Source: Procambarus clarkii (taxonomy: Eukaryota > Arthropoda > Malacostraca > Decapoda > Cambaridae). Taken from it: 64,000 nt of DNA. The notes beneath the pieces were generated by a model. It had not been told where the DNA came from, made no database searches, and saw only the letters and a program-made list of their open reading frames with translations. The stretch spans positions 7,287,705-7,351,704 of the forward strand of contig NC_091216.1 of NCBI RefSeq assembly GCF_040958095.1, read 5' to 3'. The translations under genes and the position numbers were made by a program. Below, piece after piece: positions 34,476 through 43,019 of the stretch; position 1 is the stretch's first letter, and each line of letters starts with the position of its first letter.

Positions 34476-36712
34476 AAATAGGGAGTGAGCTAGGGAGCAG
34501 TGATCACAAAGAAATCAGATTTAGCATAGAATGGAATAGACCAGTAGGAGAAAATTCTGTTAAAGTGCCAGATTTTCGAAAAGCTGATTTTAATAGCCTA
34601 AGAAATTTTTTGGGTCAAATTGATTGGAAAGGCATGGGTATGGGGTGTGGGCCGGTCTTGGAGCGAGACATGAACCCAGCGATAGGTGACTTAAATGGGG
34701 ATTTCGATGTGGATTCAATATATAACTTATTTAAGAATATTCTAAACAAAGCACAGGAACGTAGTATACCATACAAATTGAATAGATCGTATACTAATGA
34801 CCCAAAGTGGATAACAAAGAATTTGAAGAACCTTATAGGTAAAAAGAGAGCTTGGTACAAAAGGATTAAAAATGGGGAGGTCACTTTAGAACAGGAATTC
34901 GTACAACTGGTTAGAAATGTTAAAAAGGAGATAAGGAAAGCAAAAAGAAACTATGAAGTTCGCATAGCAGGGCAAGCAAAGACAAATCCTAAAGGGTTTT
35001 TTCAGTTATATCGTACTAAGACTAGGGAAAGGATAGGTCCATTAAAAACTGAGACAGGTCAAATAACAGATAGTGATGAAGAGATGAGTAGTATTTTTAA
35101 TAAATATTTTGTATCTGTATTTACTAAAGAGGAACTTAACAATATGCCTTCAGCCGAACAAGTCTATGTGGGTGGGGACGAGGACAGGTTGACGAGTTTA
35201 GCAGTTACCAGGGAGGATGTTCTTAAACAAATAGTAAAACTCAAACCAAACAAATCCCCAGGGCCGGATGAAGTGTTTGCTAGGGTGCTTAAAGAATGCA
35301 AAGAGGAGCTTTGTGACCCACTGTCAACCATATTTAATAAATCAATAGAGTCAGGCAGAGTGCCAGAGTTTTGGAAAGTTGCTAATGTGATACCAGTTTT
35401 TAAGAAAGGAGATAGATCACTTGCGTCTAACTATCGACCAATTAGCCTAACGTCTATTGTGGGAAAGTTACTCGAATCTATAATAGCAAATAAAATTCGT
35501 CTTCATCTTGAAAAACATAAATTAATAATTGAGTCGCAACATGGTTTTATAAATGGCCGTTCATGTTTAACAAATTTGTTATCTTTTTATTCTAGCATTG
35601 TTGAGGCAGTTGATAGTGGTAAGGATTGCGATGTTGTATACCTTGACTTTAGCAAAGCTTTTGATACAGTGCCACATGAAAGACTGATTAAAAAAATAGA
35701 GTCTCATGGTATTGGGGGTGCTATATTAAGCTGGATTAGGGCATGGCTATACCAAAGGAAACAGAGAGTTAGTATAAATGGAATCAAGTCAGAGTGGGAA
35801 AATGTTGTAAGTGGAGTGCCTCAAGGCTCTGTCCTGGGACCTCTGTTGTTTATAATATATATAAATGATTTAGATTCAGGTTTGAGTAGCAACATTTGCA
35901 AATTTGCCGATGATACGAAAATCGGTAGGGAAATTAATTCGGAGGAGGACTCACTATCACTTCAAGTTGATCTAGATAGGGTTTTGAAATGGTCAAAGGA
36001 TTGGCAGATGCAGTTTAATGCTGATAAATGTAAAGTTCTGAGGTTAGGTAATGATGATAGAGTTACAAGATACGAGCTAGATGGTGTTGTGATTGCGAAG
36101 TCGGATTGCGAAAGGGATCTGGGAGTTATGATTAGTAAGAATTTAAAACAAAAGGATCAATGCATAAATGTTCGTAATAAGGCAAATCGGACACTTGGAT
36201 TAATTAATCGCAGCGTTAGTAACAAGACACCTGGTGTGGTTCTCAAGCTATATCTTGCTCTAGTTAGGCCCCATTTAGATTATGCAGTTCAGTTTTGGTC
36301 GCCATATTATAGAATGGATATAAATTCACTTGAACGTGTCCAGCGTAGGATGACTAAGTTAATTCCCCAAATTAGAAATCTTTCATATGAAGAAAGATTA
36401 ACAAAGCTTAAGTTGCATTCACTGGAAAGGCGAAGAGTTAGGGGTGACATGATAGAGGTTTACAAGTGGATGAATGGACATAACCGGGGGGATATTAATA
36501 GGGTATTAAAAGTATCAACACAGGACAGAACACGAAACAATGGATATAAATTGGATAAGTTTAGATTTAGGAAAGACTTGGGTAAATACTGGTTCAGTAA
36601 CAGGGTTGTTGATTTGTGGAACCAATTGCCGCATAACATTGTGGAGGTGGGGTCCCTCGATTGTTTCAAGCACGGGTTGGACAAGTATATGAGTGGGATT
36701 GGGTGGTTATAG
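34476..36712 (+). CDS. LINE family A ORF2, N-terminally truncated (RT intact)
   Basis: Reverse transcriptase of the CR1-like element, which would copy element RNA at a nicked target. From the SDH block of the endonuclease onward the frame is unbroken for about 745 codons. RT blocks in order: KPNKSPGPDEV, FKKGDRSLASNYRPISL, SQHGFINGRSCLTNLL, VYLDFSKAFDTVP (first catalytic Asp), GVPQGSVLGPLLF, KFADDTKI (catalytic Asp pair), then the thumb/C-terminal region. The open frame also reads nine codons back into H's ORF1 in the wrong frame (from 34451), a chance start. Endonuclease blocks upstream of SDH are absent, so the product could not nick DNA by itself. Confidence 0.85.
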
Positions 36713-36775
36713 AATAGGAGCTGCCTCGTATGGGCCAATAGGCCTTCTGCAGTTACCTTTGTTCTTATGTTCTTA
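36713..36775 (+). promoter_or_regulatory. LINE family A 3' UTR: hairpin and (TTCTTATG)n
   Basis: All family A copies end the same way: stop codon, about 60 bp with GCTGCCTCGTATGGGCC and a GGCC-AATA-GGCC stem-loop, TTCTGCAGTTACCTTTG, then one to three TTCTTATG octamers. An octamer repeat at the 3' end is a hallmark of CR1-type LINEs, where the 3' end is recognised by the element's own RT. Confidence 0.75.
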
Positions 36776-38071
36776 TGCTCGTGATGGGGTGCATCTATCG
36801 AGAGCTGGGGTTGTTGCTGTTGCGAACTCGTTGGAGGAAGTGGTTAGAGGTGTTTGTTTGGGTTTAAACTGTTAGTAGATAGAGGTATGGGAATTGATTT
36901 GGAGGAAGGAGGTAATAAAAGTATGTGTTTGTGGGAGAAAGGAATTGGCAAAACGATCAGGGAAAGAGAAGGTCCGCAAAATAACAATTCACTTAGGGTA
37001 TATTACACTAACAGTAGAAGTCTAAGAAATAAAATTAACGAATTAAATGCTCTTGTCTGCACAGAAAAAATAGATATTATTGCACTTACCGAAACGTGGA
37101 TGAATGTAGAAAATAGAGAACTATTAGCTGAATATCAAATATACGGATTTAAACTATTTCACACAGATAGATATATTAGACGAGGAGGTGGAGTAGCCAT
37201 ATATGTTAGGGACAATTTGAAATGTAGTCTCAAAGAGGGAATCAAAACAGAGCCACACACAGAAACTATTTGGATAGAATTAAACGAAAAAGCTAATAAT
37301 ATTATAATAGGAGTAATATATAGGCCACCAAATTTAGACAGAATGGAAGCAAAGCACCTATGGGATGAAATATCTAGAGCATCTAGATCTTACAGTATTT
37401 ATGTCATGGGTGACTTTAATTTTAGCGGAATAAACTGGTTGAACAAAACAGGGAATAGTGAAGCAGAAGATTTTCTAGAATTAATTGACGATTGCTTTCT
37501 TACGCAACACATTAAGGAACCAACACGGGAAAATAATATTTTAGATTTAGTGTTAACTAACAGGGAAACGCAAATTAATGACATCGAAATAGGGAGTGAG
37601 CTAGGGAGCAGTGATCACAAAGAAATCAGATTTAGCATAGAATGGAATAGACCAGTAGGAGAAAATTCTGTTAAAGTGCCAGATTTTCGAAAAGCTGATT
37701 TTAATAGCCTAAGAAATTTTTTGGGTCAAATTGATTGGAAAGTCTTGGGTATGGGGTGTGGGCCGGTCTTGGAGCGAGACATGAACCCAGCGATAGGTGA
37801 CTTAAATGGGGATTTCGATGTGGATTCAATATATAACTTATTTAAGAATATTCTAAACAAAGCACAGGAACGTAGTATACCATACAAATTGAATAGATCG
37901 AATACTAATGACCCAAAGTGGATAACAAAGAATTTGAAGAACCTTATAGGTAAAAAGAGAGCTTGGTACAAAAGGATTAAAAATGGGGAGGTCACTTTAG
38001 AACAGGAATTCGTACAACTGGTTAGAAATGTTAAAAAAGAGATAAGGAAAGCAAAAAGAAACTATGAAGTT
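36776..38071 (+). mobile_element. LINE family A element H, continued: ORF1 end and ORF2 endonuclease
   Basis: Resumes exactly where H's ORF1 stopped: CTCGTGATGGGGTGCATC encodes ARDGVHLSRAGV (Asp-His of the SGNH triad), and ORF1 ends at 36875. ORF2 begins in the -1 frame: FKLLVDRGMGIDLEEG, YYTNSRSLRNKINEL, IIALTETWMNVENREL (catalytic Glu), RRGGGVAIYVRDNL, VIYRPPNLDRM, YVMGDFNFSGINW and GSSDHKEIRF (His). Then the linker to KKEIRKAKRNYEV, where a 355-bp tail copy is inserted. Confidence 0.9.
36863..36869 (+). promoter_or_regulatory. Candidate -1 frameshift heptamer T TTA AAC at the ORF1/ORF2 junction (H)
   Basis: In the ORF1 frame the codons are GGT TTA AAC TGT TAG. The heptamer TTTAAAC is therefore in X-XXY-YYZ phase, one codon before the ORF1 stop. 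ORF2 is open in the -1 frame through this site (TTT AAA CTG TTA GTA). The first in-frame ATG of ORF2 is at 36887, 11 nt after the stop, so reinitiation is an alternative. Confidence 0.5.
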
Positions 38072-38359
38072 TCTTTTATGAAACTGCATTTTTTCATGAT
38101 AGAGGTTTACAAGTGGATGAATGGACATAACCGGGGGGATATTAATAGGGTATTAAAAGTATCAGCACAGGACAGAACACGAAACAATGGATATAAATTG
38201 GATAAGTTTAGATTTAGGAAAGACTTGGGTAAATACTGGTTCAGTAACAGGGTTGTTGATTTGTGGAACCAATTGCCGCGTAACATTGTGGAGGTGGGGT
38301 CCCTCGATTGTTTCAAGCACGGGTTGGACAAGTATATGAGTGGGATTGGGTGGTTATAG
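36887..38359 (+). CDS. LINE family A ORF2 endonuclease fused to ORF2 tail (RT missing)
   Basis: An APE-type endonuclease domain (TETW, RRGGG, IYRPP, MGDFNF and SSDH blocks) and linker run to about 38071. A 24-nt filler (codons VSFMKLHF) follows, and then the nested tail copy enters in the same frame at MIEVYKWMNGHNRGD and ends at the normal stop after MSGIGWL. The open frame is about 490 codons from the ATG. It has a full set of endonuclease blocks but no RT. The fusion is a by-product of a 3'-tail insertion; whether it is made is unknown. Confidence 0.6.
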   Translation: MGIDLEEGGNKSMCLWEKGIGKTIREREGPQNNNSLRVYYTNSRSLRNKINELNALVCTEKIDIIALTETWMNVENRELLAEYQIYGFKLFHTDRYIRRGGGVAIYVRDNLKCSLKEGIKTEPHTETIWIELNEKANNIIIGVIYRPPNLDRMEAKHLWDEISRASRSYSIYVMGDFNFSGINWLNKTGNSEAEDFLELIDDCFLTQHIKEPTRENNILDLVLTNRETQINDIEIGSELGSSDHKEIRFSIEWNRPVGENSVKVPDFRKADFNSLRNFLGQIDWKVLGMGCGPVLERDMNPAIGDLNGDFDVDSIYNLFKNILNKAQERSIPYKLNRSNTNDPKWITKNLKNLIGKKRAWYKRIKNGEVTLEQEFVQLVRNVKKEIRKAKRNYEVSFMKLHFFMIEVYKWMNGHNRGDINRVLKVSAQDRTRNNGYKLDKFRFRKDLGKYWFSNRVVDLWNQLPRNIVEVGSLDCFKHGLDKYMSGIGWL

Positions 38360-38426
38360 AATAGGAACTGCCTCGTATGGGCCAATAGGCCTTCTGCAGT
38401 TACCTTTGTTCTTATGTTCTTATGTT
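38072..38426 (+). mobile_element. LINE family A 355-bp tail copy nested in H
   Basis: A short 3' copy (from ATGATAGAGGTTTACAAG to the TTCTTATG tail) with a 24-nt 5' filler. The target-site duplication AAGTT is at 38067-38071 and 38427-38431, and H reads without the insert as GAAGTTCGC. The matching place in the duplicated block (41246-41250) is empty, so this insertion is younger than the duplication. Confidence 0.9.
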
Positions 38427-39112
38427 AAGTTCGCATAGCAGGGCAAGCAAAGACAAATCCTAAAGGGTTTTTTCAGTTATATCGTACTAAGACTAGGGAA
38501 AGGATAGGTCCATTAAAAACTGAGACAGGTCAAATAACAGATAGTGATGAAGAGATGAGTAGTATTTTTAATAAATATTTTGTATCTGTATTTACTAAAG
38601 AGGAACTTAACAATATGCCTTCAGCTGAACAAGTCTATGTGGGTGGGGACGAGGACAGGTTGACGAGTTTAGCAGTTACCAGGGAGGATGTTCTTAAACA
38701 AATAGTAAAACTCAAACCAAACAAATCCCCAGGGCCGGATGAAGTGTTTGCCAGGGTGCTTAAAGAATGCAAAGAGGAGCTTTGTGACCCACTGTCAACC
38801 ATATTTAATAAATCAATAGAGTCAGGCAGAGTGCCAGAGTTTTGGAAAGTTGCTAATGTGATACCAGTTTTTAGGAAAGGAGATAGATCACTTGCGTCTA
38901 ACTATCGACCAATTAGCCTAACGTCTATTGTGGGAAAGTTACTCGAATCTATAATAGCAAATAAAATTCGTCTTCATCTTGAAAAACATAAATTAATAAT
39001 TGAGTCTCAACATGGTTTTATAAATGGCCGTTCATGTTTAACAAATTTGTTATCTTTTTATTCTAGCATTGTTGAGGCAGTTGATAGTGGTAAGGATTGC
39101 GATGTTGTATAC
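38427..39112 (+). mobile_element. LINE family A element H, continued: first half of RT
   Basis: Resumes at KVRIAGQAKTNPKGFF-type sequence and runs to KDCDVVY, just before the first catalytic RT block (LDFSKAF), where minus-strand element Q begins. The continuation of H after DVVY is not found next to it. Confidence 0.85.
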
Positions 39113-40156
39113 ATAAGAACATAAGAACATAAGAACAAAGGTAACTGCAGAAGGCCTATTGGCCCATACGAGGCAGCTCCTATTCTATAACCAACCAATC
39201 CCACTCATATACTTGTCCAACCCGTGCTTGAAACAATCGAGGGACCCCACCTCCACAATGTTACGCGGCAATTGGTTCCACAAATCAACAACCCTGTTAC
39301 TGAACCAGTATTTACCCAAGTCTTTCCTAAATCTAAACTTATCCAATTTATATCCATTGTTTCGTGTTCTGTCCTGTGTTGATACTTTTAATACCCTATT
39401 AATATCTCCTTTGTTATGTCCATTCACCCACTTGTAAACCTCTATCATGTCACCCCTAACTCTTCGCCTTTCCAGTGAATGCAACTTAAGCTTTGTTAAT
39501 CTTTCTTCGTATGAAAGATTTCTAATTTGGGGAATTAACTTAGTCATCCTACGCTGGACACATTCAAGTGAATTTATATCCATTCTATAATATAGCGACC
39601 AAAACTGAACTGCATAATCTAAATGGGGCCTAACTAGAGCAAGATATAGCTTGAGAACCACACCAGGTGTCTTGTTACTAACGCTGCGATTAATAAATCC
39701 AAGTGTCCGATTTGCCTTATTACGAACATTTATGCATTGATCCTTTTGTTTTAAATTCTTGCTAATCATAACTCCCAGATCCCTTTCGCAATCCGACTTC
39801 GCAATCACAACACCATCTAGCTCGTATCTTGTAACTCTATCATCATTACCTAACCTCAGAACTTTACATTTATCAGCATTAAACTGCATCTGCCAATCCT
39901 TCGACCATTTCAAAACCCTATCTAGATCAACTTGAAGTGATAGTGAGTCCTCCTCCGAATTAATTTCCCTACCGATTTTCGTATCATCGGCAAATTTGCA
40001 AATGTTGCTACTCAAACCTGAATCTAAATCATTTATATATATTATAAACAACAGAGGTCCCAGGACAGAGCCCTGAGGCACCCTACTAACAACATTTTCC
40101 CAATCTGACTTGACTCCATTTATACTAACACTCTGTTTCCTTTGGTATAGCCATGC
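39113..40156 (-). mobile_element. LINE family A element Q, 3' half (duplicate copy)
   Basis: A minus-strand 3' half of a family A element: tail octamers at 39113, post-RT region, FADD block and VPQGSVLGP at about 40080, breaking off at the complement of CATGGCTATACCAAAGG. Open frame 39185-40081. It is the duplicated copy of 41932-42975. Confidence 0.85.
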
Positions 40157-40200
40157 TATAAGAAATAAAATTAGTCTAAGAAATCTAAGTCTAAGAAAGT
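40157..40200. other. Stuttered filler at an inverted junction (duplicate copy)
   Basis: The segment is built from repeated partial copies of GTCTAAGAAATAAAATTA, the sequence that starts the neighbouring plus-strand element. The same 44-45 bp recur at 42976-43019. Confidence 0.8.
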
Positions 40201-41931
40201 CTAAGAAATAAAATTAACGAATTAAATGCTCTTGTCTGCACAGAAAAAATAGATATTATTGCACTTACCGAAACGTGGATGAATGTAGAAAATAGAGAAC
40301 TATTAGCTGAATATCAAATATATGGATTTAAACTATTTCACACAGATAGATATATTAGACGAGGAGGTGGAGTAGCCATATATGTTAGGGACAATTTGAA
40401 ATGTAGTCTCAAAGAGGGAATCAAAACAGAGCCACACACAGAAACTATTTGGATAGAATTAAACGAAAAAGCTAATAATATTATAATAGGAGTAATATAT
40501 AGGCCACCAAATTTAGACAGAATGGAAGCAAAGCACCTATGGGATGAAATATCTAGAGCATCTAGATCTTACAGTATTTATGTCATGGGTGACTTTAATT
40601 TTAGCGGAATAAACTGGTTGAACAAAACAGGGAATAGTGAAGCAGCAGATTTTCTAGAATTAATTGACGATTGCTTTCTTACGCAACACATTAAGGAACC
40701 AACACGGGAAAATAATATTTTAGATTTAGTGTTAACTAACAGGGAAACGCAAATTAATGACATCGAAATAGGGAGTGAGCTAGGGAGCAGTGATCACAAA
40801 GAAATCAGATTTAGCATAGAATGGAATAGACCAGTAGGAGAAAATTCTGTTAAAGTGCCAGATTTTCGAAAAGCTGATTTTAATAGCCTAAGAAATTTTT
40901 TGGGTCAAATTGATTGGAAAGTCTTGGGTATGGGGTGTGGGCCGGTCTTGGAGCGAGACATGAACCCAGCGATAGGTGACTTAAATGGGGATTTCGATGT
41001 GGATTCAATATATAACTTATTTAAGAATATTCTAAACAAAGCACAGGAACGTAGTATACCATACAAATTGAATAGATCGAATACTAATGACCCAAAGTGG
41101 ATAACAAAGAATTTGAAGAACCTTATAGGTAAAAAGAGAGCTTGGTACAAAAGGATTAAAAATGGGGAGGTCACTTTAGAACAGGAATTCGTACAACTGG
41201 TTAGAAATGTTAAAAAAGAGATAAGGAAAGCAAAAAGAAACTATGAAGTTCGCATAGCAGGGCAAGCAAAGACAAATCCTAAAGGGTTTTTTCAGTTATA
41301 TCGTACTAAGACTAGGGAAAGGATAGGTCCATTAAAAACTGAGACAGGTCAAATAACAGATAGTGATGAAGAGATGAGTAGTATTTTTAATAAATATTTT
41401 GTATCTGTATTTACTAAAGAGGAACTTAACAATATGCCTTCAGCTGAACAAGTCTATGTGGGTGGGGACGAGGACAGGTTGACGAGTTTAGCAGTTACCA
41501 GGGAGGATGTTCTTAAACAAATAGTAAAACTCAAACCAAACAAATCCCCAGGGCCGGATGAAGTGTTTGCCAGGGTGCTTAAAGAATGCAAAGAGGAGCT
41601 TTGTGACCCACTGTCAACCATATTTAATAAATCAATAGAGTCAGGCAGAGTGCCAGAGTTTTGGAAAGTTGCTAATGTGATACCAGTTTTTAAGAAAGGA
41701 GATAGATCACTTGCGTCTAACTATCGACCAATTAGCCTAACGTCTATTGTGGGAAAGTTACTCGAATCTATAATAGCAAATAAAATTCGTCTTCATCTTG
41801 AAAAACATAAATTAATAATTGAGTCTCAACATGGTTTTATAAATGGCCGTTCATGTTTAACAAATTTGTTATCTTTTTATTCTAGCATTGTTGAGGCAGT
41901 TGATAGTGGTAAGGATTGCGATGTTGTATAC
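40201..41931 (+). mobile_element. LINE family A, duplicated part of H (endonuclease to mid RT)
   Basis: A plus-strand copy starting at the endonuclease (KINELNALVCTEKIDI) and ending at KDCDVVY, with one open frame 40279-41934. It shares H-specific bases (TCTTACAGT, TTCAGCTGAAC, GTCTTGGGT, ATCGAATAC) against the other copies (TCTAACAGT, TTCAGCCGAAC, GGCTTGGGT, ATCGTATAC). It is therefore a duplicate of H, without H's nested tail copy, not an independent insertion. Confidence 0.8.
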
Positions 41932-42975
41932 ATAAGAACATAAGAACATAAGAACAAAGGTAACTGCAGAAGGCCTATTGGCCCATACGAGGCAGCTCCT
42001 ATTCTATAACCAACCAATCCCACTCATATACTTGTCCAACCCGTGCTTGAAACAATCGAGGGACCCCACCTCCACAATGTTACGCGGCAATTGGTTCCAC
42101 AAATCAACAACCCTGTTACTGAACCAGTATTTACCCAAGTCTTTCCTAAATCTAAACTTATCCAATTTATATCCATTGTTTCGTGTTCTGTCCTGTGTTG
42201 ATACTTTTAATACCCTATTAATATCCCCTTTGTTATGTCCATTCACCCACTTGTAAACCTCTATCATGTCACCCCTAACTCTTCGCCTTTCCAGTGAATG
42301 CAACTTAAGCTTTGTTAATCTTTCTTCGTATGAAAGATTTCTAATTTGGGGAATTAACTTAGTCATCCTACGCTGGACACGTTCAAGTGAATTTATATCC
42401 ATTCTATAATATAGCGACCAAAACTGAACTGCATAATCTAAATGGGGCCTAACTAGAGCAAGATATAGCTTGAGAACCACACCAGGTGTCTTGTTACTAA
42501 CGCTGCGATTAATAAATCCAAGTGTCCGATTTGCCTTATTACGAACATTTATGCATTGATCCTTTTGTTTTAAATTCTTGCTAATCATAACTCCCAGATC
42601 CCTTTCGCAATCCGACTTCGCAATCACAACACCATCTAGCTCGTATCTTGTAACTCTATCATCATTACCTAACCTCAGAACTTTACATTTATCAGCATTA
42701 AACTGCATCTGCCAATCCTTCGACCATTTCAAAACCCTATCTAGATCAACTTGAAGTGATAGTGAGTCCTCCTCCGAATTAATTTCCCTACCGATTTTCG
42801 TATCATCGGCAAATTTGCAAATGTTGCTACTCAAACCTGAATCTAAATCATTTATATATATTATAAACAACAGAGGTCCCAGGACAGAGCCCTGAGGCAC
42901 CCTACTAACAACATTTTCCCAATCTGACTTGACTCCATTTATACTAACACTCTGTTTCCTTTGGTATAGCCATGC
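41932..42975 (-). mobile_element. LINE family A element Q, 3' half
   Basis: Tail octamers at 41932, then post-RT and RT to VPQGS (open frame 42004-42900), interrupted at the complement of GCATGGCTATACC. The rest of Q continues at 47203 on the other side of element P: GCCATGC here joins CCCTAATCC there, as in uninterrupted copies. ATGC on both sides (42972-42975, 47203-47206) is the likely target-site duplication. Confidence 0.8.
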
Positions 42976-43019
42976 TATAAGAAATAAAATTAGTCTAAGA
43001 AATCTAAGTCTAAGAAAGT
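42976..43019. other. Stuttered filler at the Q/P junction
   Basis: Between Q and the start of P lies TAAGAAATAAAATTAGTC followed by two or three overlapping repeats of TCTAAGAAA, before P's own GTCTAAGAAATAAAATTAAC. This looks like repeated template jumps by the RT when the 5' end of P was joined. Confidence 0.75.

Larger units (their letters stand above)
34476..36775 (+). mobile_element. LINE family A, 5'-truncated copy nested in ORF1 of H
   Basis: Begins inside the endonuclease (IGSELGSSDHKEIRF, the SDH block) and runs uninterrupted through the linker, RT (SPGPDEVFARVL, LDFSKAFDTVPHERL, VPQGSVLGPLLFIIY, ICKFADDTKIG) and post-RT region to the stop after MSGIGWL at 36712. The 3' UTR follows, with GGGCCAATAGGCC and (TTCTTATG)2. 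It interrupts H's ORF1 between MYAR and DGVH. The target-site duplication is 4-8 bp (CTCG up to TATGCTCG), ambiguous because the tail also ends in TATG. Confidence 0.9.

Noticed and set aside
34615-34884. Recurrent antisense ORF of about 89 codons (MTSPFLILLYQALF type), seen opposite every ORF2 linker
   Set aside because: It recurs only because the sense sequence recurs, and it has no domain or independent conservation visible.
36460-36738. Recurrent antisense ORF over the LINE 3' end (MAHTRQLLFYNHPIP type)
   Set aside because: A shadow of the ORF2 C-terminus and 3' UTR present in each copy; nothing supports translation.
38555-42984. Twin-priming (5' inversion) as the cause of the alternating plus/minus LINE segments
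   Set aside because: The minus half at 41932-42975 continues exactly at 47203 with a matching target duplication, so plain nested insertion of P into Q followed by tandem duplication explains the layout better.
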